A DNA stretch of 64,000 nt, taken from the NCBI GenBank assembly GCA_946894095.1, contig OX335645.2, positions 22,467,001-22,531,000 on the forward strand, given 5' to 3'. The translations under genes and the position numbers were made by a program. Shown here in pieces: positions 26,901 through 35,143 of this stretch. Numbering within the stretch: the stretch's first letter is position 1; every line of letters starts with the position of its first letter. Below the pieces are notes generated by a model. The model was not told the origin of the DNA, did not search any database, and saw only the letters and a program-made list of their open reading frames with translations. Source of the stretch: Incurvaria masculella (lineage: Eukaryota > Arthropoda > Insecta > Lepidoptera > Incurvariidae).

Positions 26901-28832
26901 TTTTGGTAAATCTTGTGCGATGGTACGGAACCCTTCGTGTGCGAGTCCGACTCGCACTTGTTGTAAAATAAAAACCGGCCAAGTGCGAGTCGGACTCGCA
27001 AGCGAAGGGTTCCGTACCATCATACAAGATTTAACACAAATAATCACGCCCCCTTATTTTTTTTATATTTTTTAATCTTACCTATTTGTCGTTATAGCTG
27101 CAGAATAAATACACACTATGTGAAAATTTCAGCTGCTTATCTATTACGGTTCATGAGATACAGCCCTGTGACAGACGGACGAACAGCGGAGGCTTAGTAA
27201 TAGGGTTCCGTTGGAACCCTGTGGGTACGGAACCCTAAAAAGAAGTTGTATACAAAAGGTTATTGAATTATTTTTCATTCGACATAATTCCATCAGCCTC
27301 AATGGCCCAGTGGCGCGACACTTCGGCGATCGCTCTCCGAAGTTAAGCAACGCTGGGTCCGGTCTGGTCTTGGATGGGTGACCATTAGACCGTTGAGAGA
27401 GGCTGGCCGTGGTTCGGATTCCACGTTAAACTGTAGGTCCCCTTTCTTACTTACTAGGTGGTAGGGTTTATCCCGCCCGGGTTGGTACCACCGCATTGAA
27501 TGAACGATGGTCGAAGCAGCAATGAAAATTGTCCGTGTTTTCCATCCAGTTCAATGTAGCCGTGCAATATAAGGAAGGTCCTGGCATGGCACCTAGTTCC
27601 CATGTGGTGTGTTGGGCTAATACCATGACCGAAGGTGTGGTATTAGCCATCATGTCCAGTTACATAAAAAAAAAAGCAAGATAATAATTGGATTTATGTA
27701 GTTGCATCCCCATAATTTGCCTTTCTAAAAAGAATAATCATCTTAATACCAACGATTGATAGTAGCAGTGTAGGTTGCAGCTCTGTGGAGACTCAATCTT
27801 GAAATTAATGTAGGCGGCCTAATTAAATTTAACCATTCATGAACAGATTTAGCAATGATCCATATATGTCTGCTTCCTATTGTTTACACATAAAAATATC
27901 CAAATATTGTAAAAGGTATGATTAGCAAATAATGGAACACACTAACAATTTCTTAATCCGCAGATGAACATGATCTGGGTGTCGTGCGAGGGCGAGAACC
28001 CAGCGGACCGAGAGAACATCGGGCCCATAGATTACATGCCTTACCAGGGCTTTCCCGGCTACTACTATCCCTTCGAGAACGCCGAGGGCTACCTCAGTCC
28101 ACTGGTCGCTGTTCATCTCAAGAACCCACAGAGTAAGTACCGTTCTGTTTGTACAACATGGTCTGTGTGAAATATGAGAGCAACGGGGCAAAGGATCGTA
28201 GCACCTACTTTTGTACTAGTGCTTCCCTGGCTACTAATATCCCTACGAGAAGCTACTGCTAGTCACTGTTCATATGTATCCCCTGAGAGTAATACATGCT
28301 TTGTGTGATATGTGAGAGCCATACGATATCTCTCAATAACAATCAGAAATCAATTTCAACATTCGTCATGCAATTGTGTTCAAATACATTGTCAAAATCT
28401 ACGTGTGTATGTTTTTTAATTAACCTTTTAGATTGGAAAACATTGGCTAAAAACATTGGAAAAAAGTTGACTTTTTTTTATTTACAAAAAAATTTAAAAA
28501 TACGGACATGGAATAAATCTTTCTCAAGTGATTAAAATAATATATTAAAATCTGACAGTTTTTAGAGGTAGAGAACCGTTAGGGCCTGAAAGACGATTTC
28601 GCTAGTTTAATGGCAGTCGCCGTGCAATACTGTGGCTTGGCCAATGGGCAAAGATGCATTTCTTCAAGATTTTAAATCCTCATCTCCGCTGCCTTGTCCT
28701 CCTCAAATATGCAAAATTTTTGTTGCAGCGGGTATTCTGATCAACATCGAATGTCGCGCGTGGGCGCACAACATCAAGTACGACCGTCACGAGCGCATGG
28801 GCACCGTGCACTTCGAGCTTATGGTGGAGTAG
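8785..28832 (+). CDS. nrv: Na+/K+-ATPase subunit beta, gene A (alternative first exons)
   Basis: Single-pass type II membrane glycoprotein that pairs with the catalytic alpha subunit at the plasma membrane. Coding exons: 1a 8785-8941 or 1b 15481-15610, then 22069-22323, 24064-24146, 25627-25836, 27964-28132, 28729-28832. All junctions have GT/AG and matching phase. Predicted length is 325 (1a) or 316 (1b) residues, normal for the family. In isoform 1a: cytoplasmic tail 1-52 ending GRTGASW; membrane segment about 54-80 with the FYLIFYGVLAAL signature; ectodomain cysteines at 155, 167, 177, 191, 243 and 300, expected to form three disulfides; one N-glycosylation sequon NMT at 227; conserved PGYYYPF and ECRAWAHNI near the C-terminus. 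Introns hold SINEs, TTAA elements, a Helitron and LINE pieces, but no coding damage is seen. The family is certain; orthology to a particular insect nrv gene is not resolved. Confidence 0.96.
8954..9165 (-). repeat. SINE body right behind the exon 1a donor
   Basis: Minus-strand copy: T-run, CCACCTGACATGGATGGCTA, AATTAGGTGCC, GGATGGAAAACACGGACAAT, ending near 9165 without a head. A smaller fragment in the opposite orientation follows (9235-9325, GTTTCGGAACCCACGTAAAAC). Confidence 0.88.
9326..10407. other. Intron, nothing recognised
   Basis: Between gene A exons 1a and 2. No splice-supported frame, RNA gene or clear repeat was found. Small ORFs on both strands look random. Confidence 0.4.
10408..10512. 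repeat. Pair of palindromes around a short MITE core
   Basis: CCGGGGCTTAGCCCCGG and CACTCGGCCCTAAGGGCCGA are two perfect palindromes. The 60 bases between them (GTTGATTTTGATTTTTTG inside) match the inner part of the elements at 39647-39804 and 57543-57690. It looks like a nested or rearranged copy of that family. Confidence 0.65.
10513..11227. other. Intron, nothing recognised
   Basis: Mixed composition; short unrelated ORFs only. Confidence 0.35.
11228..11372. repeat. Short inverted-repeat MITE (ATTCAGAG ends)
   Basis: GTATTCAGAGAGCACCTGTC at one end and CACTCTGAATAC at the other, with inner GACTAACCATAC. A relative with GCATTCAGAGTGAACTGTC and CGCTCTGAATAC is at 20234-20362. Confidence 0.65.
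11606..11745 (+). repeat. Dispersed repeat, copy 1 of a direct pair
   Basis: GCGTGGCGGCAGGAGTAAGC, ATGTCGCG, AACTCGCGATGGCA, TTGTGAGATTATAA recur at 13768-13905. In both copies CTCAGCCA(T/C)GCGCAAAATAA follows further on (12055 and 13919). Confidence 0.6.
11746..13088. other. Intron, nothing firm
   Basis: AT-rich first half. 12830-13080 is more mixed. No gene is supported; open frames at 12296-12639 lack splice or family support. Confidence 0.35.
13089..13351 (+). repeat. CCGT-element, 5' end missing
   Basis: Starts within the (CCGT)n tract and ends CACTTGCCAGGTTTTT. About 30 extra bases lie after the TTGCCGCTATAATAACAAAT motif. Confidence 0.85.
13768..13905 (+). repeat. Dispersed repeat, copy 2 of a direct pair
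   Basis: GCGTGGCGTTGCCGCAGGAG, AACTCGCGATGGCACC, TTGTGAGATTATAACG. Same orientation as copy 1, about 2.16 kb downstream. Confidence 0.6.
14330..14809 (+). mobile_element. TTAA-flanked MITE, family 2, copy 1
   Basis: TTAA at both ends with imperfect terminal inverted repeats: AGGCGCTAGGACTAGCCAA on the left, TTTGGCTAGTACCAGGCCC on the right. About 470 bases, non-coding. An inverted, closely similar copy sits at 61933-62412. TTAA target sites are used by the piggyBac and Kolobok superfamilies; no assignment is possible from this sequence. Confidence 0.85.
14810..15480 (+). promoter_or_regulatory. Region upstream of exon 1b
   Basis: Holds the presumed second promoter of gene A. Contains two similar stretches (TGCATGACCTTTTTGTTGCT at 15138 and TGCACGACCTTTTTTTTGGT at 15241) and a T-rich leader ending TTCAATAAAATG at the exon 1b start. 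No TATA box assigned. Confidence 0.4.
15481..15610 (+). CDS. nrv: Gene A exon 1b (alternative cytoplasmic tail)
   Basis: 43 codons plus one base. Lysine-rich (RPEKKPFKKKMNNLFYNKED), then GTVMGRTPRSW. Donor TTGGG|GTAAGG in phase 1; joining to exon 2 gives Ala-Lys-Ile-Val. The frame is open further up to an ATG at 15331, but that extension is unlike a beta tail, so the ATG at 15481 (AATAAAATGAA) is preferred; an ATG at 15514 is also possible. Alternative first exons changing only the tail are known for fly nrv2. Confidence 0.9.
15611..16551. other. Intron, nothing recognised
   Basis: A GC-rich 60-base patch near 15935-15975 (GCGACGCGGGGCGTGGCC, CGCCACGCAACGCACGCC) partly recalls the repeat pair at 11606/13768. 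The remainder is unassigned. Confidence 0.35.
16552..17099 (-). mobile_element. TTAA-flanked MITE, family 1, copy 1
   Basis: TTAA + AGGTGGCCCATCCCGC on the left, CGGGTTGGGCCACCT + TTAA on the right. Inverted relative to the copies at 22893 and 31497. Internal marks: AAAAAGACAATGTGCATAG (rc), AACCAAATAGATTATAA (rc). About 540 bases, non-coding. A further decayed relic covers about 17545-17680. Confidence 0.88.
17100..18115. other. Intron, AT-rich, with a family 1 relic
   Basis: 17545-17680 resembles the TTAA family 1 interior (ATAACTTAGAAAGCAAACAT, TTTAATAAAGCTGTTTTTAG). Nothing else assigned. Confidence 0.45.
18116..18963 (+). mobile_element. Non-autonomous Helitron
   Basis: The 3' end reads GCCCGTGCAAAGGCGG, GGCGGGCTG, CTAG followed by T: a GC hairpin (GCCCG/CGGGC) just before CTAG, the Helitron hallmark. 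Inner motifs such as AAACTACGCAATGGATTTTG and ATAGTGGAGAAATAC are common in lepidopteran Helitrons. The 5' boundary is not certain; it follows a (TCACTA)n run at 18116-18143. No Rep/helicase coding. Confidence 0.75.
18964..19734. other. Intron, nothing recognised
   Basis: Two short repeats of GGGTC-GACCC type near 19295-19340 and a purine-rich patch near 19420-19495. No gene. Confidence 0.35.
19735..20095 (-). mobile_element. CR1/Jockey-like LINE 3' fragment
   Basis: Minus-strand match to the 7770-8372 element: CCAGGTGCTTCTTCACACCA, GAGGATCGGTGGGTTCTTAT and GGAGACGGAGGGACAGC are reverse complements of its tail region. Decayed. Confidence 0.7.
20234..20362. repeat. Short inverted-repeat MITE, relative of 11228-11372
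   Basis: GCATTCAGAGTGAACTGTC and CGCTCTGAATAC ends with CCGGACTAACCATAC inside. Confidence 0.6.
20363..22068. other. Intron before gene A exon 2
   Basis: Contains an (ATACA)n-like run at 20969-20990 and a segment near 21890-21960 (CTCGGCGTTTCTCCCGAGGG) that looks like a small hairpin repeat. No gene. Confidence 0.4.
22069..22323 (+). CDS. nrv: Gene A exon 2 (membrane segment and stalk)
   Basis: 84 full codons. Starts KIVTFYLIFYGVLAALVAIC: the membrane helix with the family FYxIFY motif. Continues through QYINPRVPKWQLEESIIG, then TNPGLGFRP and LIWYKG in the ectodomain. Acceptor TTTTTGCAG, donor TTAG|GTACGT, phase 1 at both ends. In gene B the same region is cut by an intron after LIG. Confidence 0.97.
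22359..22582 (+). repeat. SINE body 36 bases behind the exon 2 donor
   Basis: GCGGTTTGGATTCCACGTTA through the body to a poly-A tail (22574-22582). Lacks a head. Confidence 0.85.
22893..23442 (+). mobile_element. TTAA-flanked MITE, family 1, copy 2
   Basis: TTAA + GGTGGCCCAACCCGGCGG ... GAGCGGGTTGGGCCGCC + TTAA. Nearly full length; carries the GAGGAAGATGCAAC and CACGACCGCTGTA marks of the family. Confidence 0.9.
23443..24063. other. Intron before gene A exon 3
   Basis: AT-rich; nothing beyond a possible decayed SINE edge near 23500-23570. Confidence 0.4.
24064..24146 (+). CDS. nrv: Gene A exon 3
   Basis: 27 codons, YKRKGQTAGAGQNIHNCDFD then QLPPKGK. Supplies the first ectodomain cysteine. 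Acceptor TTTGCAG, donor AAG|GTGAGT in phase 0. Gene B has no intron after the matching position. Confidence 0.95.
24280..24690 (-). repeat. SINE, full length, tRNA-type head
   Basis: Minus strand. T-run at 24281, body, then the head region (CTCGCATTCGTGACGAAATG) and tRNA-like 5' end GCGCCACTAGGCTACGAGCC. The B-box region is decayed. Confidence 0.88.
24703..25153 (-). repeat. SINE, tRNA-type head, with a 70 bp internal duplication
   Basis: Minus strand, directly next to the previous copy. Bases 24825-24894 and 24895-24964 are tandem copies of the segment containing GGTGGTACCAACCC. Otherwise collinear to the end GCTCCACTAGGCTACAAGCC. Confidence 0.88.
25264..25561 (+). repeat. CCGT-element, full length
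   Basis: TTTTTAGGGCTCCGTATCC to GCACTTGGCCTGTTTTT; ends 65 bases before exon 4. Confidence 0.9.
25627..25836 (+). CDS. nrv: Gene A exon 4
   Basis: 70 codons. VCDVEVKSWDPCTEENHFSY, then HKSKPCIFLKLNKIYGW: three ectodomain cysteines and the conserved KPCI-KLN(K/R) motif. Ends RNMTSINKHY with the only N-glycosylation sequon. Phase 0 at both ends (CGGCAG|GTG, TAC|GTGAGC). Confidence 0.97.
26239..26490 (+). repeat. CCGT-element, 3' part deleted
   Basis: Full 5' half; lacks the GGTACGGAACCC and GAGTCCGACTCG part between GTACTTGG and CTGGTTTTC. Confidence 0.85.
26677..27241. repeat. Two CCGT-elements head to head (inverted pair)
   Basis: 26677-26961 is plus; 26970-27241 is minus. Their GTGCGAGTCC/GGACTCGCAC ends meet over 8 bases, making an inverted repeat of roughly 280 bp arms. 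Confidence 0.9.
27297..27675 (+). repeat. SINE, full length, 5S-type head
   Basis: Starts with a tRNA A-box-like TGGCCCAGTGGCGCGACAC, followed by 5S-rRNA-like GAAGTTAAGCAACGCTGGGT and CTTGGATGGGTGACC, then the shared GTGGTTCGGATTCCACG and body, ending in poly-A at 27665-27675. The best-preserved 5S-type copy in the window. Confidence 0.92.
27676..27963. other. Intron before exon 5
   Basis: AT-rich, no repeat recognised. Confidence 0.4.
27964..28132 (+). CDS. nrv: Gene A exon 5
   Basis: 56 codons plus one base. MNMIWVSCEGENPADRENIG, then PGYYYPF and GYLSPLVAVHLKNPQ. Holds the fifth ectodomain cysteine. Donor CAGA|GTAAGT, phase 1. Confidence 0.97.
28221..28320 (+). pseudogene. Decayed duplicate of the 3' half of exon 5 and its donor
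   Basis: CTTCCCTGGCTACTAATATC matches exon 5 CTTTCCCGGCTACTACTATC; then TCACTGTTCAT, CCTGAGAGTAATAC (donor CACAGAGTAAGTAC) and TTTGTGTGATATGTGAGAGC (intron TCTGTGTGAAATATGAGAGC). The conserved Tyr codon TAC is now TAA and the middle has deletions. Not usable as an exon. Confidence 0.78.
28321..28728. other. Intron before the last exon of gene A
   Basis: AT-rich, no repeat recognised. Confidence 0.4.
28729..28832 (+). CDS. nrv: Gene A exon 6 (C-terminus and stop)
   Basis: GILINIECRAWAHNIKYDRH, then ERMGTVHFELMVE and TAG at 28830-28832. Supplies the sixth cysteine. The acceptor TGTTGCAG|CG completes a Thr codon with exon 5. Confidence 0.97.
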
Positions 28833-29599
28833 CGAGCAGCATCCACCTGGTCCGTCCAAAGCCCGGGCCCTACGATCTTTGCCGTGGTCTGGTCCCCTGG
28901 TATTAGACCCGGTCTGCATTGGGCTTGATCTGCTTTCGGCCCGGTCTACTTTGGATCGGTTGGTAATGGCCCTTGCATGGTTATTTATTACATTATCAGC
29001 TCTGGACCCTATCCATATTTGACCCTTTTTATGGACTTTCCCATAATTAACAATACCATGAAGTTAAGGCACGTGTAACATACTTCATGAGTTAGTTTTT
29101 GTTGGCTTATATTTTAAATTGTTAAGATAAACCCTCGAATTAAATGAATCTTCAATCAGTCTTAGTTGTCTATTTAGAAAAAGTGGCCTTAGTCTCTTTG
29201 AACTGTCTTGATATAAGCTCATTGAAATAAAAATATAATAATGTTAGCAACTAAGTTGAAAAGTGATTCCAATGTAGTCCCTCCAATTCAGTATGAAATT
29301 ATACATTCCACAATTTTATACATATACAATTTTTGACTGTTAAAGGTAGCTGAATACAAAATGTAAAATTTTTAAGATATTTATGTATACTTTAGTAAGC
29401 AATAATAATAAAATAAAATAACATTGGTACCAGGAATGAGGTAAGAGGTAGTCAATTACTAATATATATTTTAAAATAGCAACAACTTTGGCATGAATCT
29501 TAAATTGATCATGACCTTGAGGTAACCCAGAATATCAAAACCCTTTAACTCCGAGGTAACGAAGAACACTAACCTCTTTGTTCTATCTTCGCTCTCATC
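28833..29599. other. Probable 3' UTR of gene A
   Basis: Starts with GC-rich repeats of a CCCGGTCT/GGTC theme (28858-28960), then turns AT-rich. Confidence 0.45.
29226..29231 (+). terminator. Candidate polyadenylation signal of gene A
   Basis: First AATAAA after the stop codon (394 bases on). A later candidate is at 31346, so the 3' UTR length is open. Confidence 0.4.
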
Positions 29600-29890
29600 T
29601 ACCTTCCTACCATGCCCCCTTTCTACCATGGCACAATGCAGAGCAAGCCGGAAACCACAATTTCAGGATAAGAACCAACCGATCCTCTAGATACTGTATT
29701 TCGTTCTGAACACTGTGGAATACACTCCCTGCGGATACATTTCCCCCTTAGCATAAAACATGGTGTGAAGAAATGGTTTTGGCCGGTCGCAATGGTTTCG
29801 GCGTCCCCAGTATAAGTTAAAAAACCCAGGGGCATTGTTTAGCACCATGGGAGGGCCTAGCGTATGCTATATGCCATGCTTACCATCTTA
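29600..29890 (+). mobile_element. CR1/Jockey-like LINE 3' fragment
   Basis: AACCAACCGATCCTCTAGAT, ATTTCCCCCTTAGCATA, GGTGTGAAGAAATGG follow the order of the 7770-8372 element. Heavily decayed. Confidence 0.65.
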
Positions 29891-31496
29891 GCTATGTAGG
29901 TAGTAATCCTCAGATTCTGCAACAGATAAGAAAACTGCCAAATGAACTCGATCGACCTAGCACCACCTCATACTTACCTCCTTCCTGGTTGGTACCGATG
30001 CTCTCAAATGGTGTTTCGAGCTTTAAATCGACTTTCAGTCATCAATATATTATGTAAAACTAAAGCATCTCATATCAATGATATGAATCTCAGATTGAAT
30101 TCAATTCACATGGCTGTTTGCCGAATCAGTTGTTTTATTTTCACCAATTAGTTGTAAGAATGAATGTGTACAAGTTAACACAAGTGCCTTGGAGAATTAA
30201 TCTCTGCCTCGATGTTGACATATCGATTTAATTTATTTTGTTATTTTCATACAATTATTCATGTGGCCTACGTTATTATAACTTTAGATCTGAAAATTTA
30301 TTGCAGCTGTCTATATTTTATTATTTTTAGTGTTTTTAAGTCTGCGTTCTTTTGTGTTCATTTAAATTAAATTTTATGTTCTATAAAGGAGCAAATATCG
30401 ATTGATGTGTGTTTGTTTGGTTGTACATATTTACGCTAGGTAAATATTTGGTGCATAGTTTTAAATTAATAGATTTCTCTGTTAGGATAAAATATAGAGA
30501 GGGTTCACAGTCTTGTGTGAGCAACCTGACAACCTGCCTCAATACTTGCTGACGGCTTGTTATCAAGCATAATCTTTTTATTTTATTACTCTATCTAATA
30601 TTGTTTTCTCTATTCAAAATATCCACCTCAGTATCTGTGCACTAGATGCATTTATTCTCTTCTCTCTAACTATAAACCTTTTGTCTTAGGGATAACCCAT
30701 AAGCTATGTTCCCCATACAAACGTAGTTTACCAATAAATTCGAACCACTATTCCGAATGATTAAATATTCTGTATCTAACTGATATTAGATGTAAAATAT
30801 CAAGTTAATGAAAACAACACATAAGTGTGTAAATTTTTTATTGTTTTTAAAAATCAAAACAGAGTCAAATAACAGCCAAAAGAATATCTTCATAGCAACA
30901 TTTTCTTTTTTTTTTGTTTGACCCAGGATATATTTTTCCAAAAAACCAAAATGTGCAGACACAGTTTTTTGTTGCCTGTTGTTAAACCAAATATCAAGTA
31001 TGTATGGGGCAAATGTAAAAGATAAAATTTGTATGGGGACCATAATTTTCTGCTGAAAGAACGCCACTTTGAACCAAAATGGTATCAAACTAATTAATCC
31101 GCCATTCTGCCTCTCATGTTGGTTGTCATCTGAAGAGATTGCTTTATGGCTGTATGGTAGCTTTTTGGACCAACAATTTCTAGTGCCCGGGGAGTGTCCA
31201 ATGAGTTGGGCTTGTAGTGTGTAAGATCTATCCTGCCAAGTACTGTGTGAGTAGATTTTAATATTCTTTAGCTATAAATATAATTCTTACGATCGTTGCA
31301 ATTGTGCCTTCACTGACATGTGTGTAATGTTTTGGTTTTATGAAAATAAAGTGGATTTAATTTAATTAAAAAATGTTTGTGTATTTATTTTTGTTAACTC
31401 GTCAATTGATAGATTGATTACTATCTACGAACACCCCGCAATCAATTCGATTTTACAGTATTTGCGAGTTCTACATTGCAAGCTGATAAAGAGAGT
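29891..31496. other. Intergenic, AT-rich
   Basis: Between genes A and B. AATAAA at 31346 precedes a T/A-rich stretch and could end a long gene A 3' UTR. No coding region is supported. Confidence 0.4.
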
Positions 31497-32046
31497 TTAA
31501 GGTGGCCCAACCCGGCGGCCTCAACTCATTTGCGGGCACGGTACAAAACTGTGCTGTTGCGCTCTGGGACCTTCTCTGTTTCTAAGAATAAGACAGGCTC
31601 CGTTATGAGGAAGATGCAACCTGTCCACAAAAAAGACAATGTGCATAGTGTATGATTTGGTAAGATTTACGAAAATTTTAATTTCAAAACGACTTATAGC
31701 TAAAAGTAAACCACGACCGCTGTAGTCAAAAATCTAACAAAAACCAAATCTATTATAAATCTTGATTAAATAAGCTATGTCTGATGACTAATCTTTTTAA
31801 GATGTTCTTACTTTATCATTGCGTAATCCAACTCCAAAGTTATTGTATAAAACGCGCGAAAAATCCAAACTTTCGGACGTTATAACTTGGAAACCAAACA
31901 CAATTTTACAATGCCAATGGTCATCAGACATCTAGTTCAATCAAATAAAGCTATATTGAGCAAAATTTTGGATCTCTGACAAGAAATATAGGCGTGATCT
32001 TCTTTCCCCTTTTGTATGGGGAAATGAGCGGGTTGGGCCACCTTAA
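31497..32046 (+). mobile_element. TTAA-flanked MITE, family 1, copy 3
   Basis: TTAA + GGTGGCCCAACCCGGCGG ... GCGGGTTGGGCCACC + TTAA. Best-preserved copy, 542 bases between the target sites. Confidence 0.92.
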
Positions 32047-32182
32047 TTACATTTCCAACAAGATCAGAGGAGCGCTGCCATCGCACCATTTATCAAATGA
32101 TAAAAGTTTGGTTTCCCCAGTTGAACCTTTTGCCCGGGTTTTTTTTGAGTGCAATAAACCTTAATAAATAAAAATAAATAAA

Positions 32183-33174
32183 TATTAGCCCATTACACCC
32201 CATTCCCGAAGGAAATAAGTACCATGCCAGGACCTTCCCTTTATGAGGACGGCTCCACTGAACTGGATGGAAAACACGGTCAATTTTTCATTGCCGCTTC
32301 GACCATCTTTTCATCCAATGCTATGGTACCAACCAGGGCGGGTTCAAACCATACCACCTAGTAGGGGAAGTGCAGTGGCGAGCAGGGCAACCGCCCGGGG
32401 CCTCGCTCGCGTAGGGGCCTCGCGCACTCGCGCAACAACCCTAGTACAAAAATATTATGCACTAATATGTTTATTTGAATTTCGCGCCGTACGTCTCGCA
32501 TTATATAATTAACGTCACACCACTCGCGCTCTCTTGCTGGTAGTTATCGCGGAAACTATGACATCATTTCGAGGTTGATATAAAAAAAAGAATATTAACC
32601 GAAGTGTACCCTACTATCGAAGTGATCCTGAAAATTATAGCCAAGATACCTGTAAAAGTTGCGCCTAGGTTATAAATATTAAAACATTTCTGCCAAACCT
32701 GATATAATATCGGCTTTCAGCTCTTGCTAGAATTTCAAAGGAAAATTACGTAGCTCTTTCCTTAAATTATTATGATTTAATTAATGATTTTAGTCTTAGA
32801 GAAAGCTGCAAAATAGAACTTAAGTTTATCATGATTAATAATAATTTGTTATCTATGCGTTTATTATTCTTTGTTTATTTCCAAAAAAACAATTTACTAC
32901 TCTATATTTATTGATTCATAACTTTGCATTAAAACTCATTCCTAAACGACCAGGGCCTCGCAAATATCTACTCGCAATGGCTAAAGCCGCCCCTGGGGAA
33001 GGGGACCTACAGTTTTACATGGATTCCGAACCATGGAGCAGCTCGCATTCGTGACGAAATGCACTTTCGAAATCAGAATAGAAATAAAGTCATGTCGGTG
33101 CGAAAATTTGACCCAGACCTCTGGCACGCTAGTCCAGTCCCCGCGCCACTAGGCTGCGAGCCGCTTAGCAGGGT
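32183..33174 (-). repeat. SINE, tRNA-type head, split by a hAT-like element
   Basis: 32183-32372 and 32996-33174 are the two halves of one minus-strand SINE. They rejoin exactly across CTAGTAGGGGAAGGGGACC once the insert is removed. The head end is GCGCCACTAGGCTGCGAGCC. Confidence 0.88.
32373..32995. mobile_element. Non-autonomous hAT-like DNA transposon
   Basis: 623 bases starting CAGTGGCGAGCAGGGC and ending GCCGCCCCTG (reverse complement CAGGGGCGGC). It is flanked by an 8 bp duplication of SINE sequence, GGGAAGTG / GGGAAGGG (one mismatch). An 8 bp duplication plus CAG(G/T)GGCG ends is the hAT pattern. No transposase frame. Confidence 0.85.
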
Positions 33175-35016
33175 GACAAGTTATTACTGAATCTCACGGT
33201 CATAGATCCTCACCATACCGCGCCACCCACTACCTCTGCTCCTCTGCTCCCTGCAACGGGGATATACCTACGCGCGCAAGGTGATCTGTGTTCCGGCGGC
33301 GCCCGGCAGTCCGGCGGATGTGGGGCTCCAAGATGGTGGGTGATGGTGGCTCACGTGTCTAGTACCACCATCCATCATTCGAAACAAGGCTCACGTCGTC
33401 TGATGGAACGCCACACCAAAGTCTGTACCCGCCACCGTCGTGCTTGGAGGAGGCCCCTTTCTGCCGGTCTAGAAGATACATTTGGTTAGGTATATGTAGC
33501 TGTAATAAAAAAATATGACTGGCAAGTGGCATTGACCCGAGCTATGATATTGATCATTGCGTCCCGGAGCGTAATAAACCGAGTCTGGCGCAACTCCAAA
33601 TGGCAAAACGTTATTTATCCAGAAATCACATCTGTATTCACCTACGAGTTTACCTATGAAATCACAAATAACGTTTGCGCGCCAAACTTGCCGAGGATCG
33701 CTCCTGAATCCAATATGGATATTTAATATTTTTTCGAAATTCCATCCCTAAAGGGACACGGGGCCGGGAAAGTTTGTAGCATTGATTTTGTAGGAACAAA
33801 ATCAATGGTTTGTAGGAAGGTTTTTTCCTGCATACCATCCAACCATCCATCCGATGGCGGTTGGTGTTTTGGTTTTATGTCCGCCCATGACGGTTTCTGA
33901 CCACATTCTATCGGTCTTAGATTAGGTGAATGTCCGAAACTAATTTGACCCGCGAGGAACCGCTAAAGTACCTACTCATTCGGCATTTACAGGCATTTAG
34001 AACGTGGTATTGTCATATTCAGATTAAAGTTTGTCATACAAAGTAAAGAAAATACCAAGATGTTGTTAGCTTTGCAGGGTGTAACAACGCTCCTATGACG
34101 AACGACGAGCGTGCGTACGTAAGGCGAACGTAAGGTTAGGTTGTTTGGTAGCGGAAGGAAGGAGAAATGTAGTAAAAAATAAGGAACGTCAAAAGGAAAT
34201 TTAGATTATTAAAATTTTCCACTATTTAAGTAATTTGTTTTTCATGAGTCATTCGATTGCAAAATTGGTCATGCAATAAGTACAAACCTAAACATTAATT
34301 GCAGTGGATTGATACGGAACTAACAGTGGAACTTGTACAAAATAGAATATCAACACATCCGCATGATGCGAGCGCTTCATAGCAATCGCGTTGAAATCAA
34401 CGAGATCGATAATTACTCTATAGTAAGGAATGTGCTACTGACTTTTGAATGCGACTATACATTTAGGCAGAGGCTGGTTGCAATGTCTGATGGTCTTGTA
34501 CTGATATCACCTTTTGCACCTTCTTACGATCAAGCAAAATAATCAGTTAATGTGTACCCACCATTCGTCAAGAGCTGCAAACGAAGGAGAATAATACAAT
34601 ATTGTCCGAGCCGACCCTTGTCAACGGCTTTTCCCCATTGTACGAAATTGTCCGAACCAATTTTGTGCCCTTCAAAACGAAACTTCTGAGTAAGTTGCTG
34701 TGTATCTGGGCTAAACCGGTATAAAGTACGGTAAAGTGACTGTACTGAGAGACCATGTTTAGAAAAGCTAAATACACCCCACCTCGCGAATCCACGCTCA
34801 GCGAGGCATCATAGAAACGGATTTGCGGACTGTTTCAGATCTGCGGAGCTCGCTTAAATTAGCTTTGAAAACTAAGGTGCAAACCTGTGCATCCAAGTGT
34901 CAGAATGCACTGCGTTATTTACAAACACACCGACGATCCCGGGCGCTCTTACGGCTGGGCGACGCTCAGTCGCGCGCCCATCGTCGCGCGCGCAGCACGC
35001 AGCGCCGTCATCCACG
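33175..35016 (+). promoter_or_regulatory. Intergenic region and leader upstream of gene B
   Basis: 33195-33480 is GC-rich with GATGGTGG/CCACCATC repeats. A hairpin CATTGATTTTG..CAAAATCAATG is at 33779-33806. 34960-35016 is CpG-rich (GCGCGCGCAGCACGCAGCGC) and likely holds the gene B promoter/leader. No TATA box assigned. Confidence 0.4.
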
Positions 35017-35143
35017 ATGCCTGCCGTCACCACCGACCCGTACATGCGCCGACCGAGCAGCAAGGGCTCCTGGCAGAGTTTCGCGCTGGCGCTGTGGAAC
35101 CCGGACAAGAAGACGCTGCTCGGACGCACGCTTAAAGGCTGGG
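35017..35143 (+). CDS. nrv: Gene B exon 1 (cytoplasmic tail)
   Basis: 42 codons plus one base: MPAVTTDPYMRRPSSKGSWQ, then LWNPDKKTLLGRTLKGW. Donor TGGG|GTGAGT, phase 1; gives Gly-Ile-Leu-Leu with exon 2. The frame is open up to an ATG at 34897, but that extension has a low-complexity Arg/Ala-rich character; the ATG at 35017 is chosen. The intron behind it is 8.7 kb. Confidence 0.93.

Noticed and set aside
27330..27390. 5S rRNA gene
   Set aside because: The 5S-like sequence covers only the internal promoter part, is fused to SINE sequence on both sides and recurs in decayed form at 42601 and 2596. It is a SINE head.
34897..35016. N-terminal extension of gene B exon 1
   Set aside because: In frame, but Arg/Ala-rich and CpG-rich as expected of a leader; the downstream ATG gives a normal tail length.
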